The position numbers and the translations under genes are program-made. Below the pieces are notes generated by a model, which saw only the letters and a list, made by a program, of their open reading frames with translations, made no database searches and had not been told where the DNA came from. From Ignavigranum ruoffiae (GTDB lineage: Bacteria; Bacillota; Bacilli; Lactobacillales; Aerococcaceae), in the NCBI RefSeq assembly GCF_900110675.1, contig NZ_FOEN01000002.1:62001-126000 (forward strand): a stretch of 64,000 bases of DNA, read 5' to 3'. Below, in pieces: positions 34,018-42,012 of this stretch; the stretch's first letter is position 1; the number at the start of each line of letters is the position of its first letter.

Positions 34018-34197
34018 ATGGCAGTCCCAAAAAGCAAAACCTCAAAATCTCGTAAAAATAAAAGACGAGCCCAACACAAGTTGTCCAGTCTAAACCTTAG
34101 TTTCGATTCGCAAACCGGTAGCTATAAAATGAGCCACCGAATTGATGAAAATGGCTACTATAAAGGACGACAAGTCATTAAAGTCAAACAAAAATAA
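34018..34197 (+). CDS. rpmF: 50S ribosomal protein L32, zinc-independent (cysteine-free) form
   Basis: A 59-residue protein starting MAVPKSKTSKSRKNKRRAQH and ending with GYYKGRQVIKVKQK, the conserved ends of bL32. The four zinc-ligand cysteines found in many Firmicute L32 proteins (C..C and C..C) are absent; the middle resembles the C-minus form of Escherichia coli. A ribosome site AAAGGAG lies 8 bases before the ATG. In several bacteria C-minus paralogues of zinc ribosomal proteins are derepressed under zinc starvation by Zur, which fits the operator upstream. Whether another L32 exists in the genome is not visible here. Confidence 0.92.
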   Translation: MAVPKSKTSKSRKNKRRAQHKLSSLNLSFDSQTGSYKMSHRIDENGYYKGRQVIKVKQK

Positions 34198-34245
34198 AAC
34201 TGAATAATTGTTTAATTGCAAATTAAACGACAGACATACGAAGCA

Positions 34246-34302
34246 AAAAGATCCACTGACAAGTCAGCCAATTTCTCTATTGGCTAGCTTGGTGGATCTT
34301 TT
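34246..34302 (+). terminator. Terminator after rpmF
   Basis: AAAAGATCCAC (34246-34256) pairs with GTGGATCTTTT (34292-34302), with an inner stem GCCAAT/ATTGGC. The A- and T-runs fit an intrinsic terminator. Confidence 0.82.
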
Positions 34303-34414
34303 ATTTACGCTTAGCTGGGTGTAGTAGCGCGGATAAATCTTCTTAACTACAAGAAAGACAAGTTTACAAGAAGTATTTATTCTGCCAAGCGGATATTAAA
34401 TAATGTTATGCAAA

Positions 34415-35350
34415 CTAGTAAATAATCTTTAAATCTTTTAAGACAGCTTCAGCTTCGTTAAAGAGACTTTCAATAATTTCTTTACAAGGGCGAATTTCAG
34501 TAAACATACCCGCAACTTCACCGCACATTGGTGATCCGGTATTCATGTCGCCTTCATAAACCGCACGGCCAAGCGAACCTTCTGTCAATTTCATGAGTTC
34601 TTCTTTTGGTGCATTTTCTTTCTCTAGTTCATAGAACTTAACTAACATTTCATTGGCTAGGGAACGAACAGGGTCTTTCATTGAGCGACCTGTTACAATC
34701 GTGGCAGTGTCATTAGCATTAATAACGGCTTGCTTATAATTCTCATGAATTGGGCATTCTTCAGCAGTTAAGAAAGCTGTTCCGACTTGAATACCTTGGG
34801 CTCCGAGGGCATACATAGCCACTACTGAACGGCCATCTCCAATTCCTCCAGCCCCAATGACCGGAATATCAACTGCATCAACGATTTGAGGAAGAAGTGA
34901 CATGGTTGAGGTTTGACCGATATGGCCCCCAGCTTCTTGCCCTTCAGCGACTACCCCATCAGCGCCAGCAGCTTCCATCTTCTTCGCATGTTTAATTGAA
35001 GCAATGACTGGGAAGACTTTGATTCCCGCTTCTTTCAAGCTAGGAATATATTTAGCCGGCGATCCAGCTCCGGTAGTAACCAAATCAACTTTTTTCTCAA
35101 TAATAACTTCGACTAATTCATCGCAATTATCAACTTGTAACATCAAATTAACACCGAAGGGTTTATCAGTGATTGCTCTTAAATCATCAATTTCTTGGCG
35201 CAGTTGATCGGCAGACATACCACCAGAAGCGATAATTCCCAATCCACCTGCTTCTGAAACGGCAGCAGCTAGTTTATGAGTCGCAATCCGAGCCATAGCC
35301 CCTTGAAAGACTGGATATTTTATCCCTAACATTTCACAAACCGTTGACAT
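34415..35350 (-). CDS. fabK: Enoyl-ACP reductase II FabK (FMN-dependent)
   Basis: A 311-residue nitronate-monooxygenase-fold flavoprotein: N-terminal GIKYPVFQGAMARIA, the GADGVVAEGQEAGGHIG motif near residue 135 with the catalytic-region histidine, and PVIGAGGIGDGRSVVAMYALGAQGIQVGTAF. This pattern and length match FabK, which reduces enoyl-ACP in the last step of fatty-acid elongation, rather than true nitronate monooxygenase. ATG 35350 is preferred (AAAGGAG 8 bases upstream) over the upstream in-frame 35380. It stands alone, away from a fab cluster, so a second nitronate-type role is not excluded. Confidence 0.82.
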   Translation of the reverse strand: MSTVCEMLGIKYPVFQGAMARIATHKLAAAVSEAGGLGIIASGGMSADQLRQEIDDLRAITDKPFGVNLMLQVDNCDELVEVIIEKKVDLVTTGAGSPAKYIPSLKEAGIKVFPVIASIKHAKKMEAAGADGVVAEGQEAGGHIGQTSTMSLLPQIVDAVDIPVIGAGGIGDGRSVVAMYALGAQGIQVGTAFLTAEECPIHENYKQAVINANDTATIVTGRSMKDPVRSLANEMLVKFYELEKENAPKEELMKLTEGSLGRAVYEGDMNTGSPMCGEVAGMFTEIRPCKEIIESLFNEAEAVLKDLKIIY

Positions 35351-35482
35351 AACATACACTCCTTTTGTGTTATTTTTCACATTTTATGTTTAAATTATAC
35401 ACTTAGGATTTTTGCTTTTCAAGCTACAATATTTTGTTTTTGCTATATAAAACTTGCTAATTAAGTCCATTAAAATGTAAAA

Positions 35483-35547
35483 AAAGCCGATACAATCAAG
35501 TTTACATAGCATTCATAAGTGCTCGCCTACAAAATTGTATCCGCTTT
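35483..35547 (-). terminator. Long-stem terminator of fbp
   Basis: AAAGCCGATACAAT (35483-35496) pairs with ATTGTATCCGCTTT (35534-35547) with one mismatch. On the minus strand the second arm runs into GGCTTTTTTTAC, a good T-run after fbp, whose stop is at 35624. Confidence 0.75.
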
Positions 35548-35623
35548 ATTAAATTATTTAATCACTTTATTAGAGAACCTTATTGAAATTGACTCGACAA
35601 AGGTATATGTGAATTATAGCACT

Positions 35624-37504
35624 TTACTGCTTGTTTTCCAAGTCCTGACGCTGTTTTAAATTCTCAAAAATTTGTACACTTTGGTCTTGGAGCATCTTGC
35701 CAATGTCAGTGTCCTTAACTTGTAAACGTTCAGAACGTTTTAATACCATCTTTTGTTCTGGCAGAATGGTGATGCGGTTCTCAATGGCATGTTTTTTATT
35801 CTTAAATGGATGGTGAGCTGCCAAATAAACCTCATGAGAATTATCAACCAAGGTATAGCCAGCAATTCCGGTAACTTTATTATATGCTTTAGCCAAGCCG
35901 CCATCGATTACTAACATTCGTCCATTGGCTTTGATTGGGTCTTCCCCACTCTTGGCTTTGACGGGCGTATGACCATTAATGATATATCCTGATTTACTTG
36001 AGCCAAATAGGTCCATCAAGCGAAGACAGAATTTCTCATCATTGCGATAGAAATAATAAACATTCTGAATTTCTTTATGGGTTTCTTTCTCGGCAATGTA
36101 ATAACGTTCGAAAGTCTTCATGGTATGCTTACCAAAGAGTGACGACCCTTCGCCACACCAGAGATACCACATTAAATCAGTGGCAAAGTCTTCATGAGAT
36201 TGGGGATCGGCCATTGCCTGATAAATAGCTTCTTGATAAAAATCCATCAAGGCCTTCCCTGAATAGCTTTCACCATTGAAACTAATCTCTTTTAGTGAAC
36301 CATCTTCATTACAAGGAATGCAACCGTGGAACAATAAATTGCCATTATAAATCGTGTACATCGAGCCTTGATCAACTAGAAAATCAATATGTTTCTTTAA
36401 AGACTCACTATTTTGGAATTGATTCATTAAATCAACAATAATCAGCTCTTCATCTAAGGTCAATTCGTAAGGATTCTCATAATCAACCAAATCAAAGGCG
36501 CCATTAATGATGTCATAGGTGCGTTGATTGATAGTAATCGTCTTGCGATCTTCGGACAGCTTCTCAAGTAGTAGGCGATTACTTTGTTTAAACTCTGGTC
36601 GACGGTGGATAATTTGCCCCTCTAATTTGAATTGAATGATCGCAATCGCTTGGTGCATCTTGGAAATTGCAATTTGCTCTTCCACCGTATAATTGTCTTT
36701 CTCGGCTCCCCGTGGTCGGAACTCATCATTATCTTGATAGTATTTCTCTGAGAATTTACGTAAACGGTTTAAATTAATCCCATAAACGTCTTCCAACAAA
36801 CGAGTATGTCCATAGCGCAAAGTAATTCTCAAGACAATCGCTAAACAAGCAAAATTGCGAGCCATCGCCCCCATCCAAATCAAATCATGGTTGCCCCATT
36901 GAATATCTAACGATGGCGCTTTCATCAAAGCTTCGATAATCAGGTCTGGTCGCGGCCCACGATCATAAATATCCCCTAAGATATGTAGATGATCGACCAC
37001 AAAACGTTGAATTAAATAAGATAATACAACCGCAAAATCATAGGCTAAGTTCAAATCGATAATCATTGAAAAAATTGAATCAAAATATTCTTGTTTATTA
37101 CCCGATTCATCATATTGATATAAAAGTTCTTCTAGAATATAAGCATATTCCTTGGGCATGGCTTTGCGGACTTTCGACCGAGTATATTTACTAGAAACAT
37201 AACGTGTCACCCGAACTAATTGGTTTAAGAGAATCATCCAATCTTCATCATTATAATTCTTCTCTTTCAAAACCTCTTCGGGATAATAAATAATATAGCA
37301 GAGTTCCTTCTGACTCGCTGTCGACAGTTCCCCCCGAAACAATTCCGCGACTTTGATACTGATAATGCCGGAGCAATTTCTCAATATATGATCAAACGTT
37401 TCAAATTCCCCGTGCAAATCACTGATAAAATGTTCCGTAGCTTTGGGAAGTTGTTGTATTGCTTCTAAATTTATTAACTCTGTCAAACTCTCCAATGTAT
37501 TCAT
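35624..37504 (-). CDS. fbp: Class III fructose-1,6-bisphosphatase
   Basis: A 626-residue enzyme with the metallophosphatase motifs ISDLHGEFETFDHIL near residue 28, LGDIYDRGPRPD near 175, WGNHDLIWMGA near 200 and INGHTPVKAKSGEDP near 520, all diagnostic of Firmicute type III FBPase. It removes the 1-phosphate in gluconeogenesis. The start is ATG 37504 (GGAG 8 bases before); a TTG lies one codon upstream. It is monocistronic with its own terminator. Gluconeogenic capacity agrees with the presence of amino-acid and pyruvate uptake genes nearby. Confidence 0.95.
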   Translation of the reverse strand: MNTLESLTELINLEAIQQLPKATEHFISDLHGEFETFDHILRNCSGIISIKVAELFRGELSTASQKELCYIIYYPEEVLKEKNYNDEDWMILLNQLVRVTRYVSSKYTRSKVRKAMPKEYAYILEELLYQYDESGNKQEYFDSIFSMIIDLNLAYDFAVVLSYLIQRFVVDHLHILGDIYDRGPRPDLIIEALMKAPSLDIQWGNHDLIWMGAMARNFACLAIVLRITLRYGHTRLLEDVYGINLNRLRKFSEKYYQDNDEFRPRGAEKDNYTVEEQIAISKMHQAIAIIQFKLEGQIIHRRPEFKQSNRLLLEKLSEDRKTITINQRTYDIINGAFDLVDYENPYELTLDEELIIVDLMNQFQNSESLKKHIDFLVDQGSMYTIYNGNLLFHGCIPCNEDGSLKEISFNGESYSGKALMDFYQEAIYQAMADPQSHEDFATDLMWYLWCGEGSSLFGKHTMKTFERYYIAEKETHKEIQNVYYFYRNDEKFCLRLMDLFGSSKSGYIINGHTPVKAKSGEDPIKANGRMLVIDGGLAKAYNKVTGIAGYTLVDNSHEVYLAAHHPFKNKKHAIENRITILPEQKMVLKRSERLQVKDTDIGKMLQDQSVQIFENLKQRQDLENKQ

Positions 37505-37841
37505 CAATCCATCTCCTCATCCAAACATACATCTACCTTATAATAATACAAAACAGCGGATATATGTCAATCTAAAAGACAAAAAATACGACTTATTTCA
37601 TAAATTTAGCAAGAATCCTCGTAAACAATTCAATATTAATTTAGGAATAATATTATTTTGAAATAGAATTATTTAGAGAAAAAACGGCGAAGAATTCAGA
37701 AATTCAAAGAGTCCCCTTATTGGCCTGATAAGAGTCTCAAATTATTATATTAATACATCTGAATCCTGCCTAGCATTCAACGAAAGATCATGTTATCTTG
37801 AGCCTAGTTGCAATCATAAGCAATGAGGAGGATGGATCAAT

Positions 37842-38567
37842 ATGACAACTAAAGCGAAAAATAATCAAAAAGTTAAATACCATTTAAATAAGGATTGGCA
37901 GGGACTGGTAAACTATTTATTGTCACAAGGTCACCGACTCAATCCTCAATACTTAAATAAGATTGACCCTTTATTAATTTTTAATCTGGATGCTTGTCTC
38001 ACTTCAGCTAAGACCTTAATCATCGACCACCATAATCAAATCTGGCATAGTTCTGAAAACTTTCGTAAATTAGCTAACCAGTGGTTCAACGAGGTCGCCT
38101 ACTCCTATCCTGATTGGTGCAATGTTCTGGCAAAGATTCTAGGAAATCGGCAAAAAGACTTCCCGTTTGTCTATGGTAATCATATCTTCATTAAACTTTA
38201 TCTAGATGCGAGTAGCACCTACCACTGGATCAACTTGAGTCATTGTCAATCTATCCAAAAAGAAGAACAGATAAACCATCTCCGTTTTATTTTTGACTAT
38301 GACGGTGACGACCTCCCTCAACACTTTAAAATGATTATTGATAGTCAAAGACAACAACTTCAACAACAAATTCGCCTGGCTTATCGCCTCAATCAAACTT
38401 ATCATCAAGCCTTACGTCTATTCTTGCGGCAATTTCATTCCATGCAAGATTCTTCTTATTGGCTATTAACTCATCCCTGTTTTCAATCCTTAGACGAGCA
38501 ACTCAGTCGTAGTCAGAATCTCTCATTGCAGGCACAAGATCTTCGCCCACTCCTTTTACCAAAATAA
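37842..38567 (+). CDS. Probable diverged ComK-like competence transcription factor
   Basis: A 241-residue protein I assign tentatively to the ComK family (PF06338). Visible parallels to Bacillus ComK are a cysteine-led block ending in GNR (DWCNVLAKILGNRQ near residue 100; ComK has CRFFGSSYAGR), then a proline-led strand block (DFPFVYGNHIFIKLYL; ComK PPIMVDPSNQIFLFPT), then HWINLSH near 128 (ComK GWISHVHV). A long helical tail rich in Q and R follows. It starts after GAGGAGG at good spacing and is a single gene convergent with glmS. If real, it suggests natural competence control; family assignment is uncertain. Confidence 0.5.
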   Translation: MTTKAKNNQKVKYHLNKDWQGLVNYLLSQGHRLNPQYLNKIDPLLIFNLDACLTSAKTLIIDHHNQIWHSSENFRKLANQWFNEVAYSYPDWCNVLAKILGNRQKDFPFVYGNHIFIKLYLDASSTYHWINLSHCQSIQKEEQINHLRFIFDYDGDDLPQHFKMIIDSQRQQLQQQIRLAYRLNQTYHQALRLFLRQFHSMQDSSYWLLTHPCFQSLDEQLSRSQNLSLQAQDLRPLLLPK

Positions 38568-38610
38568 AAAACCTATGTTAACCCAAGATAGGTCAATATA
38601 GGTTGATAGA

Positions 38611-40407
38611 TTACTCAACGGTCACTGACTTCGCCAAATTCCGCGGTTTATCTACATCTAAATCTTTAGCCAAAGCCGTATAATAGGCTAATAACTGACC
38701 GTATACTACACTGGTCAATGGGCTCAATAAATCTGAACTGGTCGGCAAAATTAGCTGATCGCCTGCTTGTTGATTGGCTTCATCGGCAATTACAATAACC
38801 TCAGCTCCCCGAGCCTTGACTTCTTCAATATTACCTCGAGTGTGAGCTGCCGTCTTTGCGTCGGTAATAATCGCAATGACCGGAACCCCTTTTTCAATTA
38901 AGGCAATCGTTCCATGTTTAAGCTCACCGGCGGCAAAAGCTTCTGTATGAATATAAGAAATTTCTTTTAATTTTAAGGCGGCTTCCAAAGCCACTGCATA
39001 ATCCAATTGGCGGCCAATATAGAAGACATGTTCAGTCGCTAGTAAGGTATCTTTAACAATACGTTCGATTTCCGACTTATTGGCTAAGATAATTTCGATA
39101 TCATTGGCCACTTTACTTAAGGAAGCAGCGATGTTTAAATGCTTATCTTCAGCTAAGGCATCACAGAGAATGGCTAACATAGCAATTTGAGCAGTATAAG
39201 CCTTGGTAGAAGCCACCGCAATCTCTGGACCGGCATGTAATAAAAGCGTGTGTTTAGCTTCCCGAGATAAGGTCGACCCTTTAACATTAGTAATGGTTAA
39301 CGATGGAGCATTCCATTCATTAACTTGTAATAATGCTTGACGTGAATCCGCCGTTTCCCCACTTTGACTTAAGAAGATAAAGAAAGGATGTTGCGATTTA
39401 AGCGGTGGATGATAAGCAAATTCGCTAGCTAAATATACTTGACACGGCACACCTAACCAATCTTCGAAGAAGCTCCGTCCAACCAATCCCGCATTATAAG
39501 ATGTGCCACAGGCTACAATATAAACTTGGTCCGCAGCTTTTAAATCCGCTAAGATTTCTGAATCAATTCGTACGGTTTGATCTGGATAATATGTTTGGAT
39601 TAAATGACGGATAACCCCTGCTTGTTCATCAATCTCTTTTAACATATGGAAAGGATATGGACCTTTTTCAATATCTTGAACATCAATATCCGCATAGAAA
39701 CTAGATCGTTCTACAACTTCTCCTTGAAGATTTTTAATGGTAATGTCATCCGCAGATACAATCACAATTTCTTGATCTTTAATCGCTAAATATTCTTGAC
39801 TTAAATCAATAGTAGCCATGGCATCTGAACAAATAACATTGAATCCTTGACCCATCCCAACTAAGAGCGGACTCTTATTCTTGGCCACATATAGAACGTC
39901 CGGTTGAGTCCGATCAATTAAAGCGAGCGCATATGAACCACGAATCAATGAAAGAACCTGACGGAAGATTTCTTCAGTCGACTTGTCTTCAGCTTGTTTG
40001 ACCATATAATCCATTAATTGAACAATGACTTCTGTATCGGTATTTGATTTAAAAGTGACATCTTTTAAACAGTTTTCCTTAAGTTCGGCATAATTTTCAA
40101 TAACTCCGTTATGAACAAGGACAAAACGCTCAGATGCTGATACATGAGGATGAGCATTATCCGTCGTCGCCGGACCATGCGTTGCCCAACGTGTGTGACC
40201 AATCCCAGCGACGGCCCCAACATGGTCCTTAACAATAGCTTCTAAATCTTTAATCCGACCTTTGGTTTTATATAATTCACCATGGCCTGTACTATCCACC
40301 GTATAAATTCCAGCTGAATCATAGCCGCGATATTCTAAACGGCCTAATCCAGTTAATAAATGCTCTTGAATCTTACCTTGTCCAACAAAACCAACAATTC
40401 CACACAT
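38611..40407 (-). CDS. glmS: Glutamine--fructose-6-phosphate aminotransferase GlmS
   Basis: A 598-residue enzyme starting MCGIVGFVG, where the cysteine becomes the N-terminal nucleophile. The glutaminase domain (1-235) is followed by two SIS isomerase domains (about 280-420 and 455-590) with CGTSYNAGL and SQSGETADSR, and the C-terminal KSVTVE. It makes glucosamine-6-phosphate for the wall. It is preceded by a glmS ribozyme leader, so the mRNA is self-cleaved when the product is abundant. Confidence 0.96.
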   Translation of the reverse strand: MCGIVGFVGQGKIQEHLLTGLGRLEYRGYDSAGIYTVDSTGHGELYKTKGRIKDLEAIVKDHVGAVAGIGHTRWATHGPATTDNAHPHVSASERFVLVHNGVIENYAELKENCLKDVTFKSNTDTEVIVQLMDYMVKQAEDKSTEEIFRQVLSLIRGSYALALIDRTQPDVLYVAKNKSPLLVGMGQGFNVICSDAMATIDLSQEYLAIKDQEIVIVSADDITIKNLQGEVVERSSFYADIDVQDIEKGPYPFHMLKEIDEQAGVIRHLIQTYYPDQTVRIDSEILADLKAADQVYIVACGTSYNAGLVGRSFFEDWLGVPCQVYLASEFAYHPPLKSQHPFFIFLSQSGETADSRQALLQVNEWNAPSLTITNVKGSTLSREAKHTLLLHAGPEIAVASTKAYTAQIAMLAILCDALAEDKHLNIAASLSKVANDIEIILANKSEIERIVKDTLLATEHVFYIGRQLDYAVALEAALKLKEISYIHTEAFAAGELKHGTIALIEKGVPVIAIITDAKTAAHTRGNIEEVKARGAEVIVIADEANQQAGDQLILPTSSDLLSPLTSVVYGQLLAYYTALAKDLDVDKPRNLAKSVTVE

Positions 40408-40463
40408 AAATATTCCTCGATTCTATTCTGAATGATTGCTTTTAGGTGTGTAATATTTCTTTT

Positions 40464-40576
40464 GGCTTAAAATTTGCATCTTAATTTTGTGAAATATTTG
40501 TAGACTACACTGCCTTGAGCCACCCGCCGAAATTTCGATAAGCTCAATCCTCGTCACCTATATAAGGTCTGGCGCT
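40464..40576 (-). ncRNA. glmS ribozyme (glucosamine-6-phosphate-activated)
   Basis: On the minus strand, from the cleavage point before G at 40575, the sequence has the conserved core GCGCCAGA, GACGAGGA (after a TATATAGGT hairpin), GCTTATCGAAATTTCGGCGG and an AAGGCA segment, then a distal hairpin near 40464-40490. These are in the right order and 60 bases ahead of the glmS start codon. Ligand-induced self-cleavage lowers GlmS production in Firmicutes. The 3' end is approximate. Confidence 0.88.
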
Positions 40577-40614
40577 ATCCAATTTATTTACCTTTCTATC
40601 AATTTTCTAAAAGC

Positions 40615-40643
40615 TTTATAATGTTAAACAATTATCAAGCCAA
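40615..40643 (-). promoter_or_regulatory. Promoter of glmS
   Basis: On the minus strand TTGGCT (40643-40638), 17-base spacer, TATAAA (40620-40615), placing the transcript start about 30 bases before the ribozyme cleavage site. Confidence 0.55.
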
Positions 40644-40864
40644 TGTCAAAAGATTTCTTTGAAATATATTATTATTTTCAAAATATTCTCTATATAATCG
40701 GATGGGAAAACAGACCTATCAATAAATTAGCAACTGCACAAGAATACGTAAAAAAACTAATAAATCCCCTTTTAAAAGGTAGAATTTTACTTGTATTTAT
40801 TTGTGAACTATCAAACAATAAACGACCCTCACAATTTCCAAAATGTGCAGACAGCTTACACAGA

Positions 40865-40914
40865 CTTAGAACCTGGTCGCTTAGATTTTGTCTAGTAGAT
40901 CTAGTCCGGAAAAG
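40865..40914. repeat. Repeat A, copy 1
   Basis: A 50-base block that matches 49230-49279 at 41 of 50 positions, with the shared core GTCGCTTAGA and TGTCTAGT. A copy of repeat B follows 88 bases later, as at the second site. The region 40644-41339 has no convincing gene. Confidence 0.7.
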
Positions 40915-41001
40915 TCTTGCTTTGAAGTATAATCACTTGCAAGCAGACTCCTTTATTTTTTATTGGGAAAGAGCTTTTGAAAAAAGAGAATAAATTCATT
41001 T

Positions 41002-41181
41002 TTAGCTTAGGTTTTGAATGGACCTTAAGAACCATTGGAACAGCATACTTTACTCACATCATTCCCTTGAACCCTTTGGCTTTTAGGGAATGAGTCGAAA
41101 AGTAAGTCTGGAGCTTATGTAATAAGCGGAAGACGGTGCCCTAATGGTTCGAAAAATCCATGCAAAACAATCTAAGCTAAA
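41002..41181. repeat. Structured repeat B, copy 1 (about 180 bases)
   Basis: The whole element can fold on itself. Outer arms TTTAGCTTAG and CTAAGCTAAA pair at the ends, followed inward by AACCATT/AATGGTT, TACTTTAC/AAAGTAAG and the apical stem CATTCCC/GGGAATG. The core (about 41036-41145) is roughly 90 percent identical to copy 2 at 49399-49572, while the outer arms differ. It lies between glmS and the DUF402 gene and may be a terminator, small RNA or mobile palindrome. Confidence 0.75.
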
Positions 41182-41339
41182 GTTTAACATTAAATTTTTG
41201 TTTTTGATAAATATATAGAAGATGATAAAAATGGTCTAAGCAAAATACCTAGTAGTATTAATTTTAGACAAAGAAAAAAGAGCAGTCACCTGCCCTAATC
41301 TCTCTTTAGGTCTTTACCTACCTCTATTGAGACTTCATC

Positions 41340-41897
41340 CTATTTAGTTATTTTCTTTTTATTCCGATAGGTCAACTGACAATATCTTTCATACCAAATA
41401 TCAATAAATTTAGGCGAGAAAGGTCCCCGCTCTTCTTCAATCCAACGGACTAATTCCTTTATCTGATACTTAATAATCTGATCAATCTCATCTGAGTAAT
41501 GATAGCGACGTCCATGTAATTCATATTCATCTAAATCCAGAAGCCGCTTCTCCCCATCTGGAAACACTTTAATATCTAAATCATAGTCGATGTACTTTAA
41601 GGCTTCTTTATCCATCACAAATGGGGAAGCCAGATTGCAGTAATAGGTCACTCCTCGTTTGCGTAGCATGGCAATAATATTAAACCAAAAATGTCTATGA
41701 TAATAGACCAAGGCTACTTCCCGAGTAACCCAACGTCGACCATCTGATTCAATCACTAAAGTGTGGTCGTTACAACCGATAATAGACTGCTCACTGGTCT
41801 TTAAGACCATGTTATCGCGCCAAGTTCGGTGTAATGAACCATCATGTTTATAACTTTTAATAGTGATGAACTCCCCTTCCCTAGGTTGTTTCATCAC
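41340..41897 (-). CDS. DUF402 nucleoside tri-/diphosphate phosphatase (Ntdp/YgaC family)
   Basis: A 185-residue protein matching the DUF402 (PF04167) family: N-terminal [43 protein letters not shown] near residue 58, [11 protein letters not shown] near 86, and [15 protein letters not shown] near 102 with the acidic metal-binding residues. Related staphylococcal protein SAV1869 hydrolyses nucleoside tri- and diphosphates. Single gene; 115 bases separate it from mutY, with a promoter-like stretch before its start. Confidence 0.88.
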   Translation of the reverse strand: MMKQPREGEFITIKSYKHDGSLHRTWRDNMVLKTSEQSIIGCNDHTLVIESDGRRWVTREVALVYYHRHFWFNIIAMLRKRGVTYYCNLASPFVMDKEALKYIDYDLDIKVFPDGEKRLLDLDEYELHGRRYHYSDEIDQIIKYQIKELVRWIEEERGPFSPKFIDIWYERYCQLTYRNKKKITK

Positions 41898-42012
41898 TGA
41901 TCCTACTTTCTATGATATTTAGAAAAAATTTGGATCATCCAAATTTATACAGAAATAGTATACCACAATTAGGGCCATTTTGTCCGCAAAGCAACAATTT
42001 TTAACAAAATCC

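Noticed and set aside
40643-40993. 116-codon plus-strand open frame between glmS and the repeats
   Set aside because: It overlaps the glmS promoter at one end and repeat A at the other, has no ribosome site, and its product has no family-like features. Probably a chance frame.
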